Assembly (NCBI GenBank): GCA_020650975.1
Contig: JAIPMN010001300.1
Span: 1 to 64,000 of the forward strand
DNA from: Apostichopus californicus
Taxonomy: Eukaryota; Echinodermata; Holothuroidea; Aspidochirotida; Stichopodidae
DNA: 64,000 nt
Reading direction: 5' to 3'
Each line of letters starts with the position of its first letter. Position 1 is the stretch's first letter. The translations under genes were made by a program, and so were the position numbers. This document shows, piece by piece, positions 34,121 through 47,713 of this stretch. The notes beneath the pieces were generated by a model. That model was not told the origin of the DNA. It did not search any database and saw only the letters and a list, made by a program, of their open reading frames with translations.

Positions 34121-37100
34121 GTAAGACAAACCACTTCAGTATGTGTACATTCAGTCCCAACTCAAATTAATTTTGATTATATGTTCTAGTACTAAAAGAT
34201 GTATTTCAAATGTATGAATTGCCTCTATTTTTTGCAGTGGTAGCCTAATTTTCTCATAAAAGATCATAGGTTACGTTACATCACTTGAGTATTAGGCCTA
34301 AACTAAGTTAGGCTAATGTCTGTGTCATTTGGATGGTAATGACATGTTAGGCCTACTACCAGCCTAGTACTTGATCAGTGATGTGGGAGTTGAGTACTGT
34401 GGTAATGTGACTGCACATGTGGCTGGTATTGGTAAGAATGTATGTCAGGGGAACTATGAATTAAGTAACAATTATTTGAAATCACTTAGCTTTGGCTAAG
34501 GTCTATGATATTTTGAAAGTTAGTCCTATGGAAGGATTTAACTTGATTTAGCCAAACTCTCAGCCATAGTCCTATGTAACAGGCTGAACAGACTGCAATT
34601 AATTTGGGTAATGCATTGTCACTGGGTTATTCACGAGGGTAGGTTGAACTTATTAGACTGTTTTAGGTCAGGCTTAGGGCCTACTTCATGTTCAGAAACT
34701 TAGCTTGCCGATGGCTGATAATGATATAGGAAGATTGCTTGAACCTGTTCTTTTGAGCGCTGGAATGGCCAAAGAAGTATGCCTATGGGACTCTTCATGA
34801 ACATATTTAATCATAGCTTTCATCATCCAATGGGTGCATGGAAAGGTGAACATATTGTTTTGTTTACTATACTGCTAGCCAAAAAATTCAGGCCATTTGC
34901 AGATTGCTATATTAGAAAATGTTTGTATTGGTATGCTTTTATTTCAAGTGTGTATTTGTTTGGAAGTATGCATCTTTAGATATTGCTGAATGGTTAGTTC
35001 CAGCTCCATGTATGTGTTGGATGCAAGTGTTTGTACAGTTTGACAACATCCCACAAGGTGTGCAATAGGCTTAGATGTATTTAGAATAGTGCACGACAGT
35101 TACGTGTGGATTTTACCACTGTACCACCATGTGTCATGTGAAGCATTCCATAACATTTCCTTTCCCTCATTCTGACAAATAAGCTCCAGATTCTAAAACA
35201 TGAAATGGTAGTTGTCATCTCTGATGGTTGATGTTATATTTTGATTGGAATATTTTGGGACAGTCTTTGTTTGGGAAAATCATGTCTAATTATGTTTAAA
35301 AGATATAGTAGAATTATATTCCACATTTAGCTAAGTATTTGCCTGATTCATTTCTCAGTAGCTGATATGTCTATTGAAACTGGAAATAGATGGCAGCCAA
35401 TGAAAGGTTTGCATTCCAGACAAGTTGATGTCTCAAACTGCCATCTAGGGAATTAAGCTATTTAAGATCTTTGGCTAGGATATTCATATTGTTCAAATAG
35501 AGCTCAATCAAGGGTGCTTACAAATGAGTGTGTAATTAACCTCTTGTAAAGTTAAAGTACCTAATCCCTTTGTAAATCAGATAAGAAGTTTTCAAAGACA
35601 TTTACAAGTTAAAGGACAGTGTTCATGAAGTTGTCCTAAGCCCCCATTGTATGCTTTAAAGGGAGGGTTTAGTTAAAAAAATTCAAAGAGCTGTATTCAT
35701 GATGGCTTCTTTGAAAGTGATCATTGGGGGTTATCAATACTTGCTGAAAGGGAAGAATTATCTTGTGTTGGAATTAACTATTCTGTGTTGGGTTCAGTTG
35801 AAATTACTTGCTTGAAATTACAGGTTGAAATTACTTGCTTAGAGCTGCATACCGTATATTAAATGAAGGTAATAGAAGGCAGATCTGAACTTTAAGCATG
35901 TTCAGTGTATCATCATATAAGAGGCTTCCTGTATTCCAAGTCAATTGACCAATTATGCAGCACCACATATTTAACAGGCCAACAGAACTTGGCATGCTAA
36001 ATGCAAGCATGAAAGAAGTGACTGTATTTATTGCACACTGGCTAGTCAGTTGTGACAAGGTATAGATGGTAGTTTTACATTATTTGGTAGGAACTATGAA
36101 GATTTTTTTAAAAAAATTTTTACATTTTTTTTTTAGTAACTATTTGTTAGAAACACCTGTTGTTTCTTGGATTAAACTTGTACAGCCTTAACTGAGCAGT
36201 TTTACCATATTTTGGAATATAATGAGTACACTAACTATTGCTAAATATTCCAAATAGTTACACTTGTGGCTTCTATCTTGTACCACTCATCTGGATTTCT
36301 GAACTTGTAAATACCGCACATATTTTATGCATTGATTTCCTTGGCTTCAATCAATCTTCTGGTAGAGAAGATGGAAGTTCAGTGAATAGAGCAGTCATAC
36401 ATGTGTAGAATTATATGTGAAGGACTGAATGATTGGAGAGGCAGTTTATCCTTAAAGGTGACTCATTATTTTGAGAACAGTTGATATCATATACTTATCT
36501 TAAGTTTCTTTTCCCCCATTCTTCTCGGTAAAATGTGACAAATTGGCTCCGCCCACCTCCTTGCACAGTTGGTAACATTTTGTTAAAAGCAGCTGGCAAT
36601 GTTAAGAGACTTGACATTTAATCTGTTGTGCAATGGGCATAAGCCTGTTGGAATGCCATTAACAATAGCATTAATTAACCACCCTGCAAACGAAGCATTT
36701 TGCGTTGCAACTTCTGATGCAACATGGAATTTTCTAACATGTTGAAGCTTGAGAAAAAATGAAGAGTAAAGTGTGTTCAATATGTCTTGCCCAGGCCTCA
36801 AGGTACATGTGTGCGAACATGTTGCATGTGTATGTACAGCAACATAATGCACCTCATGTGATGAAGTAGGAAGATTTGTGAAAGTGAACTAATAGCGTGC
36901 ATTCTGTAGCAGTTCCAGTGGGGCGTGTCTCAATGATAAATGTATGTGTTGAAATAGGGTACGGTATATGTTGTTTCCCCATTTCTAGGAAAGATTGAGG
37001 TGTTAGGACTAATCAGTCATTTAACAGACACACAATTTCTTTTTCAATGTTACCGTAACTCTGAGAAACCTCTGTTTGCGTAAAGTTTATGTACATGTTA

Positions 37101-38503
37101 TGTAAAGTGTAATCGAGTGTGATGGCATGGCTCATGTGTTATCTGTCATGTGACATGACCATGCAAATTTAGTACCTGCATGTAACCATGAGATAGTATG
37201 TCGGGTGTGTGTTCAATTGGCCATTAATGTCATGGTAACCGTGAGGTCATAAACATCTCAAGATTCGATTGAAACATCGAGGTCAGGCAATGGCTTCCCA
37301 AAAAGATGCAGTCTACTTTTAAACATATTCCATGTTTACGGAACGTTGGGAAAGTGTAAAAAGTATAACACTATTGAGTTTATTCTCTAGGTCTCAAGAC
37401 CTCAAGTAATGAATGATCAAGAAATTATTTTGTGACCTATGTAATCTGTTTTAGGTCCTGGCTTGGTAATGATACTACTTGGGTCTCATGCAAATGAACA
37501 GAAACATGACAGTGTTTTACTAATATAATGTTTTGAATCTATAGCCTTACTAATATAGCATTCCACTAGCAGGAAGAACACAGCCACTGAGCCCTACACT
37601 AGATACTAGACAGTATCACTAGTCATAGTGTGCAGACTGCCTTTAACACTCACAGGAAATAACCAACTGGGGAGTTTTGGCAGAGAACTCTTTAATTTCT
37701 TTCAACATCATTGCAGGCAATAGCAATTCTAATCCCTAAGGCTGTTATATCACTTGTTGTTAAATCTATAGAGGGTGTTAAGTTAAGTTCATACAATGGC
37801 ATACAGTGCATCAGTACAGCATATACTGTATATATATATATGTACAGTATATACTGTGCTGCAGTTGATTACATCTGCATTGATATCGGTGTCACTCTAG
37901 TACTAGTAAAAGATTGGAATGCCAGTTGTGTGGTTTCACTACTTGATCTGAATGGAAGGTTTAATCCTTTGGTAATGCTAGTGCAGTATGTTGAAGATTA
38001 AATGTACATAATGTCTGGTATCAAGTATCATGTGCATGGCAACCAGCTGCCATTTTGGTTTAGTGTAAGGTAGCTAGCTATAGTTCACTTGGGTAACACA
38101 TGATATTATTGAAATGATTATTATTAACCCATATGACCATTGATTGATTACCGAACTTTAAGGTCTGTGAAGCAGACTTTACATATATATTAGAATGTTC
38201 ATCCAAGTAGCCAATGTTAAGGAACATTGCGCTACATAGTAGATAATAATTAGAATTTAAGCCTTCATTAGTACCTCTATTGAAAAGGATGTAACCATGG
38301 TGACACAGTTGTCAAAAACAAAAAATGGGCTGTAACCAAGATCTCCATTAAAACTTTGCAGCATGTAATGGAATGTGTACATGGTAACCAGGGTAATGTC
38401 AACACAGAAAGTGCAACATAGTCAGTAGTCACTACAAGTCACTATTTAGAGCTCTAAGTTGCTTCCTGTAAGGTGCCATTATCATAGTTCTCCCTGCCTA
38501 CAG
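34121..38503. other. Probable intron of the unidentified + strand gene
   Basis: AT-rich with many TAGCCTA, TTAGGCC and CATGTG words. No exon with paired splice sites and no named repeat is seen except the palindrome near 37820. Confidence 0.45.
37815..37864. repeat. TACTGTA/TACAGTA palindromic cluster
   Basis: ACAGCATATACTGTATATAT and ATGTACAGTATATACTGTGC form an imperfect palindrome able to fold on itself. Confidence 0.7.
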
Positions 38504-38605
38504 GTGGGGCTTTAATTTGTCTTCACAAACCCAAGAGGTTTCTGTCTACGCGTCATGAAAACAAGAAAAGAAATGGTGAAGAAACTGACGAATCTATCGA
38601 ATGAG
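38504..38605 (+). CDS. Candidate start-codon exon of an unidentified gene (CDS part 38555-38605)
   Basis: A very good acceptor (TTCTCCCTGCCTACAG) ends at 38503 and the donor GAGgtacga begins at 38606. In the frame of the ATG at 38555 an in-frame TAA lies upstream in the same exon (38513-38515), so the ATG is the first possible start. Kozak position -3 is G. It encodes MKTRKEMVKKLTNLSNE and ends in phase 0. The basic amphipathic sequence could be a helix start. A different frame of this exon is also open almost to the donor (HKPKRFLSTRHENKKRNGEE) and ends in TGA, so this could alternatively be a terminal exon. The family is not recognised. Confidence 0.45.
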
Positions 38606-40796
38606 GTACGAATAGACCGTACATTGAATGAGTCGGGAGTTTTGAATCGTTTATCTCAGTCATCTTCAAGTTCAGATTGCCTGTATCCTACAGTATCAAG
38701 ATATTTAAGCACACAGGCCCACTGTCACGCTGCTCCAACAAGTTATCTCTTGTACATCATAACATGGTTAGACTTGGGGTAATGGTTTAGTTTACACCCA
38801 ATCACCCAAAATAAAAGGATAATTATATAATTGAAATAAAAGAAAAGAAAATCAAAAAGGTGTGTCCTGTGCATACCCAGGACTGTTATAATGGAATTAT
38901 GGAATTATTATGGAATTATTATGGAATTAAGTGCCAGCCTGTCAGGAAGTACAGAAACAACAATAGTGTAAAAACATACCATTACTAGTTCGCATTTGAA
39001 GATGGTCCCAGGGAATAATTTATCCAGTACTCACATCGCAATCTTCTATTCAAAATGGGCAAGTTGCTATACAAGTGCAAAGGTGTGTACACATAGTTGT
39101 GAACTACTTTGGACATAGGAAACATAGGTCCTTTATATCAGACAAAATTCAGAGTTTTCACAACTGCTACACAAAATTTGAACATTAATTTGTTCCCCGG
39201 GTCCTGCAGGACCTACTGTACCTGTACTCCCTGAAGGGATCAAAGATGTAGGCCTTTCTAATTTGCTAACATAGAGAAGATTTATATGCCACAATACTAT
39301 CTTCGCAGACTGGTTCTGTAACCAATGGTTAGTTTCGTAGCCTTTCTTGTTAAAGCCTAGATATCATTAGAACTCAAGGGGGTGTACAGTAATTTGCAGT
39401 TTGACGTTATTTAAATTTTGGATAAATGCTTTCAGAAAATTTGCGCCAGTCTTTTCATGGGGGGAATCTGACACGACTTGGTTGATAGAATTTTGTATCG
39501 TGTAGGAGTATCACATTATGTTAAAAGATCTTCTGAGTGGGTGGGTGACCTAATTTGTTTTTGTGTTTAGATGTATTAAGCAAATATGCCAATATCTGCC
39601 ATAAATCACAAAAAGTTGCAGGCTCTCACACTGGATTTTTTAAAATCCATTTCAATATTGAACGTAGAGTACTTTTAAAATAAAGGGATGTCTCGTTTGG
39701 GACTGTACAGCACTGGAGAACAGGTTGGATAGGACTATGGATAGACCTTGTAATGAACCAGTAATGGTAATACCCGTATAGGACAACCACTGCGTAAGTG
39801 TCGTAACGTTCATGTAAGGTTTGCTTGGTCTGCCAAGTATATTCTAATTTACTCTCCCATACTTCTGCAAGTTTATGCAAATGTTATCCAGCAGATGCAT
39901 TAAAAATTTATTTTGCAATCGTACAAAGAATATTTTCCCATTGGTTCATTTAACTTGTGCATGGCACTTCGAGGCTATATGGGCCATAGAGATGCACATT
40001 TGCAGGCTGTTGTAAACTTTTCCACATGACTTTTGAGTGAAAACATGATCACATAAACCTGTGGGTGTTTTTCAAAAGGCAATTGTAGGAGTGTTGTATG
40101 GCCTTGCAGTGCAAATCAGTATACACACAGAAGGAACAGTTCATAATAATGTTTACACAAAACTGTACATACAACTGTAACAGCAGGCTTAGATACAACA
40201 ACAGACCAGTAGGGTTTTAACTTTGCATAGTTACAAAGGTTTCCCCCTGGGCAGCTGACTGAAATTAGAAAACTTTTGGAACCATTCCCATCACTAGTAA
40301 TATGTTAGTTGGGTCACCCCCATTACACCCCCCCTTCTCTCCCAAGAGCAATTGTCAGTGTCCTGGGCTCTATAATCCTGCCCCGTGTAGAGTACTACCA
40401 ATCTACATCAGGTGTCTCTACTATGCATAAACTGCATTTACATACAGTTTTGTAGAAAATAGATGCAGGTAAACAGACTGATGTACACTGCGTAAAAGTT
40501 GTCGATTGTGACAACACCTTGTTATGCTACTCTCATGTAAATGATGGTTGAGATACCAGTATTGTTGGAGACAGTACACGATACTCTGCACATGATTATA
40601 CAAATTATGCCTTAAAGGGCGTACACATGTTCAGTATGGGAGAATCAAACCTGAAAATACGCATGGATTCCGTGAGGCCATACTGTACATATACATTTAT
40701 TTATTTACTGTTTGTCAGTTTCTTTTTCAAAGATGGTACCAACGCTATTAATTTGAGCGAGAGGCAAAGGTTAGGAGATCAGATCAGAAAAACATC

Positions 40797-41022
40797 CCCT
40801 CTCTCCACCCGACCTTCCGCACCACCCGACCTCCTGCTCCATCCGACCTCCCGCTCCCCCTGACCTCCCGCTCCACCTGACCTATGGCTCCACCTGACCT
40901 ATCGCTCCACCTGACGTCCCGCTCCACCCGACGTCCCGCTCCACCCGACCTCCCGCTCCACCCGACCTCCCGCTCCACCCGACCTCTCGCTCCTCCAGAC
41001 CTCCCGCTCCACCTGACCTCTC
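40797..41022. repeat. 18-bp minisatellite, about 12 units
   Basis: The unit is CGACCTCCCGCTCCACCC with variants (CTATGG, CTATCG, CGTCCC). Because 18 is a multiple of 3 and the unit has no stop, open frames exist on both strands (Gly/Arg/Ser repeats on minus). They are by-products of the array. Confidence 0.93.
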
Positions 41023-42784
41023 TAGCAGACGTAGGGAAGCAGTACGTTGTATAGTGGGACCGGGGAGAAGTGCAGAATAGTATGGTTTTGGGGCAATTGT
41101 CCCCCTTGACTCACTAAATTTGTTGAGCAATTTGATTTTACTTGTAGTTGTGAATAAATAAATTACAAACCTCTTTCAGATTGGGTAAAGTATTTTTAGT
41201 GTGCAAGGTTTAACCAGGAAGCTGCTCACTGGATTTAACTACAGACAGCCTGTCTCTCTTGTAGTGAACAGTGTCTGTTGATATAATTGACTGACATAAC
41301 AAAATTTTTGCAACTGGATGTTGTGACTGATATAAGGTCAGGAAAATCTTTCACTAGAAGACATGTACTTCTGCAACTTGATGACTTGATTTCTTGGGTC
41401 TAGTTCAATACATGTATCAGAATGTGTGTACAGTATGTACTGTATATTGAATAAGCATCTGCTATGGGTGGTTAAACCACTTTAAGCTGATAAACCTTTG
41501 CATACTGTACAGTAGGTTAGCAAGAGTTCCCTGGTACAAAGATAATGTGTGTGTACAACAAGTACGCTATCAGTAGTGTTCAAGGGTTTGGCTAGTTTCA
41601 TTTTGAATGGTATGTTTAGTTTGTTATTTTGGGGTTACATATTTACAGTTCTTTGATTTACTGAAGCAGTGACCCATGAGAAGTCTATCTTTTGTCTCTT
41701 AAGTAATTTAAGCAAAATTTCAACCTAAATAGTTATACACTGTAACAATGTGTGATTTGAATCTAGGCAATAAACTGTGCATTTACTTCACCCTGTTAGG
41801 TCAGGACTGTATTAGTCACTCACACAGTATGCGAGAAGAACAAGTGACAGATCACTCCTGAATATGAAATGGGGAACACAATTCAATGCCTTGAAAAGCC
41901 CTGTTCTGATTTTTTCAACTGGTGTTACCCTGCTCTTTGGTCATAAAATGGACCACAAAGTTCCCTACCCACTGCTGTGTTATTCTATCATTGGGTGAAT
42001 AGGAAGTAGATTAACTCCGGGCCGGTGTTTAGATGGATGTGGAAGTAATAACCCCGACGGCGCCCACACAGCTCTGTTTTAAAATGTAAAACCGTGTGCG
42101 CGTCACCATAACTTCTTAACAAACAAGTGCAAAATATAAATATTATTGAAGAAAAGTACCTTTTGTAGATATTATGTATATGCACTTAGCATTGGCATTC
42201 CTCCTCCCCCCCACCCCACCCAATGCTCAAGTATGCTTTAACATTTAAGAGGATAAGAAGTTACATACCTGTATACATATATATTTATTCAGGTACTAAC
42301 AGTCATGCCCACAAGAAAACCTTTTTTGGAAGGCACTCTCATTTCATCCTGATTCGCAACATTTAAGCTGCGTTTATTTTGTTACGAGTGTTCTGTTAAG
42401 CTCGTCTCTTCCGGTTAGACCCTTCGCCTGGCGTGCTGAAGCACTCCTCTGGCAGAAGCAGCTTTTACGAGATAGCTCATTTCAGCAGGGTAAATGGGAA
42501 CCAGTTTTTGTTCGGTAAATGGCATAATACCACCAAAGAAGTCAGAAAATGACCTAATATTTTACTCAAACTCACCAAGATGTGATAGTAACACTTTAAT
42601 TGTACGATTATTGTTAATGGTGGGATTCCCCTTTGATTTCCCAAGGTTTACATACATGTGTTTTAGAAATTGAGTCTATGCCAGCAGATCTTTTTATTTT
42701 CCTTTTGCTTTCCTGTGTGCAGTACTGTACATGCCTGTATCTCATGGTTTTGTGTTTTCAGTGTGGAATAATCTGACGAAAGTA

Positions 42785-43045
42785 AATGTGAACCGTGAGA
42801 TTGTTTAGTTGATAGTGCTCGTTCTAGGTTCTCTCAGAATGCCATGTAACCAGTTACGAGAAAGTGATTTTCTAGTCCAGACAACGTGTCCATAGCCAGG
42901 AACTTTGGAAATGTGTGAGCCGTGAGAATGTTTAGTTGATAGTGCTCGTTAGGTTCATTCAGAATGCCATGCAACCAGTTACGAGAAAGTGATTTTCTAG
43001 TCCAGATGACGAGTCCATGGCCAGGAACTGTGAAAATTTATGAGC
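42785..43045. repeat. ~126-bp tandem duplication, two copies
   Basis: CCGTGAG starts the unit at 42793 and 42920. Both continue TTTAGTTGATAGTGCTCGTT, CAGAATGCCATG, ACCAGTTACGAGAAAGTGAT, TTTCTAGTCCAGA and CCAGGAACT. A third start (GAGCCGT) at 43042 breaks off. Confidence 0.92.
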
Positions 43046-43079
43046 CGTATTAGAATAAATTTCTCACGAAATATTGAAG

Positions 43080-43138
43080 TGTGTAAAAGTATAGTGGGCC
43101 TGACGTTTCGATCCTAGCAGGATCTTCTTCAGAGGCTG
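43080..43138. repeat. Foldback repeat family, copy 4 (single arm)
   Basis: TGTGTAAAAGTATAGTGGGC, CTGACGTTTCGATCC, TAGCAGGATCTTCTTCAGAG and GCTG: one arm of the family at 7181, same orientation as its left arm. Confidence 0.85.
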
Positions 43139-46100
43139 AATGACAAGTGCACTTGTACAATGTAAGTACAGTATATATGTATGCTTATGTGATCATAAAA
43201 TTTGACCTTATTAATAATCATGTATGCATCTATTTTTATGTTACGTACTAAATAGACTAAAATTGTTAACATGATAACTGATCCCTGGTACCTTCCTTTA
43301 TGTGTTGCCGCATTAGTCAATACATAATCCCTCTTCATTCTGGTGTGCACAAGTTCATGAATATTAACATGTGTATGGCTTAAGCACACTATGAATACGT
43401 TTGGGCATCGGAACCACTAAACGTTTGCTGGTTGAGAGTAATTTGCAAGTTTAGAACTTTCACTCAAATGCTTTAGCCTCACTCACATTTGAGAATGCCA
43501 TGTAAATAGCATTGTTACTAGTCATCATCATCAGAGACTATAACAACATCCCAGTGTAGTCCATATCCAGGGGGTCAAACGAAACCCTGGAAAATACCAT
43601 GTACTGTATAAATGCAGCCATTTCGTTTGCACCAAAGGATGTACAGTAAGATAGTTTTTTAGCTTGCTATGATACCACAACTTTAGTGGGAGAGAGTGCT
43701 TCAAAGTGTTACATTAATGGGGCATACAGTAGCATATCTGGGACCTACTTTCTGGAATATCTCCAAGAGTCTAAATAGAGTTTGAATGAATTGTTCGGTG
43801 AGGATTCAAATTCCGTTCCGTTGCTATGATTCAACTCTTGAATACTGAATGAGCTGATAACATTTGCTTACATTATTAAATGACAATCATTTCAGTAGGA
43901 TTCATTGGTAACATGTTGTATAGCCTTTGTTGCACAGTCCTGCGCCTTCATTTCAACCTATTGCCTGTGATTGGAAGCCTTGGTACATGTACTACCGTAC
44001 TCAAACTGTCAGCATCCATGGGTGAAACGAGCAAGTTTGCCTGACCCTCACACTCTATCACATGTACATAAATATCATTTTACAAAGTTGGCTGTAGTTG
44101 CTTTGTTCATTTCAAATATATACCAATTGTATTTTTTATAATGGATGGATATCTGCCTAGAGGCCTACTAACCATCCTTACTCAATTGTTCAAACTAATA
44201 CCACATGTTGCCATCGAAAAATTACTGCACAGGCGTAAAATACCCTCGCAGAGAGCCCACATAGAACCGTCACATCGACGATGGACACATTTTAGTTAAG
44301 TAGAAAAATACTGCAGCAGAAAAAATATACTGAAATTGATTGAGGATGCTGTGTGCTACAAACTTCTGTGGCAAGGCATCCTAACTCGGAGGACCAGGAC
44401 TTTGGGGACAAAGGCCATTTAAACTTGACAAAGTGCAGTGTATGTGCTCGGAAAACCACCTCAACTTCTATAAGAAAGGACAGCTGGTTGTGCCTTCCCA
44501 TTCACTGAGTTGTGTTAAAGGGTAGGATCTGGTCCTCTGCCCGCAGAGAACTCTTAGTCTCCAGACAAAAGAAATTGTCAACATCCCCTTGGACTTAGAG
44601 GTGAAAGATTCTATTCACACGGCATTTAAATGTGAACCCTAGAAAGGGCAGCTGACTAAATGAATAGGTAAAAAGTACCTCAGTCAGTCCGGAACAGCAT
44701 CACAATTAGATTTGCTGGATAGCTGCACGTGGACAGTGGCTTGTGGTTTCAACGATGGTATTTACTCACAGTAAATTATCTTGCTGGGTGTAAATTCTGA
44801 TGCTGTGGAAGTGTGTACATGTTTGATTGCCCTTTGTGTGTTTGAAACCAGCCAAGGCTGTTTTTTTATTGGACATTTAAAATTTTAAATAAAAAAATGC
44901 TCAGGGGCCTTTGTTGCGACAGGGAAATAGATGAATAATAAAATAGTCCGGTGTGTTTATTTCAGTTATTAACAAGAAAATAAGCGAAATGTAGTTTGTA
45001 ATGGATATATAAAATATATTGATAGTGTACCCGAGATTAATTCCTGGCAGCCTCATGTTATACACATCATATTTATGACACAATATGTTAAATATTAAGT
45101 CAATTTTAGTGTACGAAACAGATGTGCTGATTCGACGTAAAGTTATGTATGACTGCAAACGTGTTCATAGCTAAAAAGATGGTTGGCCTGTCTGCTTCTT
45201 AACCAGTCAAGTGATATTTAATATGACGCAAACAATTATTTTTTTTTTTTTATTCTATGGAGCTCTTCAACAAGTAGCTCATCTTTAATTATCACAGGAA
45301 AATTGCAGAACTGAGGAAAGTTTGGTCAAGAATGAAGGTGCAAAAGTTTACTGCTGTCTTAGATATTTGACATGAACTTGACTTCATTATTAATTGTACA
45401 TAAAAGTGTGCACATCATTAATAGTGCTTTTATCTCATTGTCATCAACTGTCACCGTGTTTGAAACTTGGCCAGCCAAGTTTACCATGTGCACGGTAGCA
45501 TAGGTACGTGAATTACAACTGTTAAAAAAATCCACTTGTACGTACATATAAATGATAGTCACTTTATGACAGATTCATTTATGTGTTAGTTGAATTCAAT
45601 TTTTTCAAATGTTAGAATATCTCGCATATATCTTCACTATTTTTGCACCTCTGGAGTAATCAATACGTGAGATATTATGGCTTGTCAATATTGAAGATGT
45701 GATTCTCAAATAAGTAATATTGGCAGTTGAAAGTAGGTTGGTTCAGGTTTTGAAATAAAATCACTTTGGAATATCATTGTGATGGTTTTTCCAATCTGCC
45801 ATTCGATATTTCTAATCATCATATTCCTGGTAAAATTCTGCTGAGTTTCGTCCTTGAAACATCCGTAAATATGGTTAGAGTTGGGTTTATTCCCTACAAG
45901 TTAGTATACCTGGTATATTATCATTTGCCTGTACATGAGATGTATAATACAGTATACAGTATATACAGTAGATGTCAGTAGATTGTACCTGGGCAACCTG
46001 GTAATTCCCTGCTACTGTATGGGGGGCCTCCTCTCCTTCCCATATACTGTGTGTGAACTAAGATAGATAGAGTGGCATTGAACTGTTGCAATATCAAGGA

Positions 46101-46207
46101 AGAATGTCTTTGTTCCCCAAATCCTACAGAGGTCAGTTATATCAGACCCTGTTGAGATGTGCAAAAGCTCCACAGGAGAAATACTGCTGCTACCACCACC
46201 AACAAGG

Positions 46208-46229
46208 GGTATGTATGTATGTATGTATG
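46208..46229. repeat. (TATG)n microsatellite
   Basis: A short ATGT tetranucleotide run. The nearby plus and minus frames show no supported gene. Confidence 0.85.
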
Positions 46230-46522
46230 GCTCATCTGTAATATATAGACTGTCAGAATTGTAATAGGTAATTGTCCACCTTGCATGTGGTTGGAATGTA
46301 TGGAGGAATCTGGCTCTGGATGAGGAGGAGAATGAGAAGGAGATACAGCTCTAGGGAAGAGAGAGACAGAGAGACTAGCATTGACCTTTGCCTCCTCTTC
46401 TTTGTGAAGGAAGGAGGAAGACAGAAAAGAACATAAAAGCTGCTTTGTGAGGAGGGGCTTTGTTAGTTGGTGGTGGTGTATTGTTAAAAGCCTCCATCTT
46501 GGCATATATACACATGTATATC

Positions 46523-46579
46523 ATGGCGTCGGTCAGTTCATCCATTAACGGCATGCTGACCAATTCGAATCAAGGAATA
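46523..46579 (+). other. Weak candidate start exon (MASVSSSINGMLTNSNQ...)
   Basis: ATG at 46523 in an excellent Kozak context (ATCATGG) opens MASVSSSINGMLTNSNQGIS, followed by M and then a weak donor ATGGgtctaa. If used, it would end in phase 1 and fit the phase of the candidate exon at 47649. The Ser/Asn-rich N-terminus is plausible for an alternative isoform, but support is only contextual. Confidence 0.2.
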
Positions 46580-47648
46580 TCCATGGGTCTAAATTGCTGT
46601 CTCGGTCTTCCAGTGGTGGATGGGTGTTACCTTTATTTTTTTTCCCTGTTAGTATGGCTCTGATGCAAGATGATTATAGTGTAATACATTCTAAATTGTC
46701 TTCACAATAGTGCTTTATATTCACCACCAGTAGCCAGCTAGTTGGTAGCTCGCATGCAATTCCAGCCTACTATCTAGCAAGGAATAGATTAGAGCTCTTG
46801 CAGTCCGTAAATGTCAAAGTAGATCTTGTCGTGCAGGATGTGGTGATCTTTTTATCAATTCCATTTGTTGATAATGCACTGTTGCTAATTAACAGTTACG
46901 GATATAAAGTCCCTCGATTGTTCAGACCGAATTTGAATGTTCTTGAATTGACGGCTTATACTGTACTGTAAACGAACAGACAAAAAGATGATGTTTACTT
47001 CCTTAAGAACATACCAAAACAGACACTTGCGTCTTGTGTAGAAATTGTGAGCCGGTGATGAATCGAATAAACTTATATTGCGAATATACTATTTAAATGT
47101 CCTGACAGATGGTTGGCAAGCCCAGTCACCCTCAATGGACCAATTATAGAAATAGCTAATTGTTAGCATCATAGATCCCCAAATAGGGATACATCATATT
47201 TTGAGTTCATTCATTAATATTCCTTTTTTTTTTTAGATTCTGAAGAATGGAAGTTCTTTGTTCTTTTAAGTTTTTATTTCCCTCTGTGATACTGATGGAA
47301 TATTTTCAAGTTCTGATGTCACTGAAATATTGTACCTTTATAACATTCATAATTGCCCTAAAATGACTGACACATGGTCTTTCTTTTGTAACACGAAACA
47401 ACACAATCCAGGAAGCTATAGGAATCGGGAGTCAGAGGGATACCAAAAGGATGGACGTTTACGACATCTCACTTGTACATAATACAGCAGCCATGATATC
47501 TCCAAAAAAAAAAAATCATTTTTTGGTTACTTTCTATTTTGTTTTATCCTCTAACATATAATTTTGTGGTATTAAAAAGTTACTACCTATATTTATACTT
47601 TGGGGGGTCAATCTCAAGCAGCATGAAAGTCTCAATCCTTTCTGGCAG

Positions 47649-47713
47649 AAATTCCAGATGCCCCAGAGAGACCACAGAGGGTGGCTGGAATGGAAGCGGG
47701 TTTTACTCCTGAG
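47649..47713 (+). other. Candidate internal exon, frame undecided
   Basis: The acceptor CAATCCTTTCTGGCAG ends at 47648 and the donor CCTGAGgtttgt begins at 47714. The 65 nt are GC-rich for the region. Entered in phase 1 they read IPDAPERPQRVAGMEAGFTP-E. Entered in phase 0 they read KFQMPQRDHRGWLEWKRVLL-L. The minus strand is also open, so composition rather than coding may explain this. Confidence 0.25.

Larger units (their letters stand above)
38606..47648. other. Probable intron DNA
   Basis: Contains the 18-bp minisatellite, a 126-bp tandem duplication, foldback copy 4 and several TACAGTA clusters, listed separately. A CpG-rich patch at 42395-42490 ends in TTTCAGCAGGgtaaat and might be a non-coding first exon. 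No coding exon is convincingly supported. Confidence 0.4.

Noticed and set aside
40784-41130. Overlapping Gly/Arg/Ser-rich frames on the minus strand and a Pro/Ser-rich one on plus
   Set aside because: All are generated by the stop-free 18-bp minisatellite.
46137-46563. Overlapping minus-strand frames rich in Pro/Ser/Thr
   Set aside because: They depend on a purine-rich stretch and a TATG microsatellite. No splice signals or motifs.
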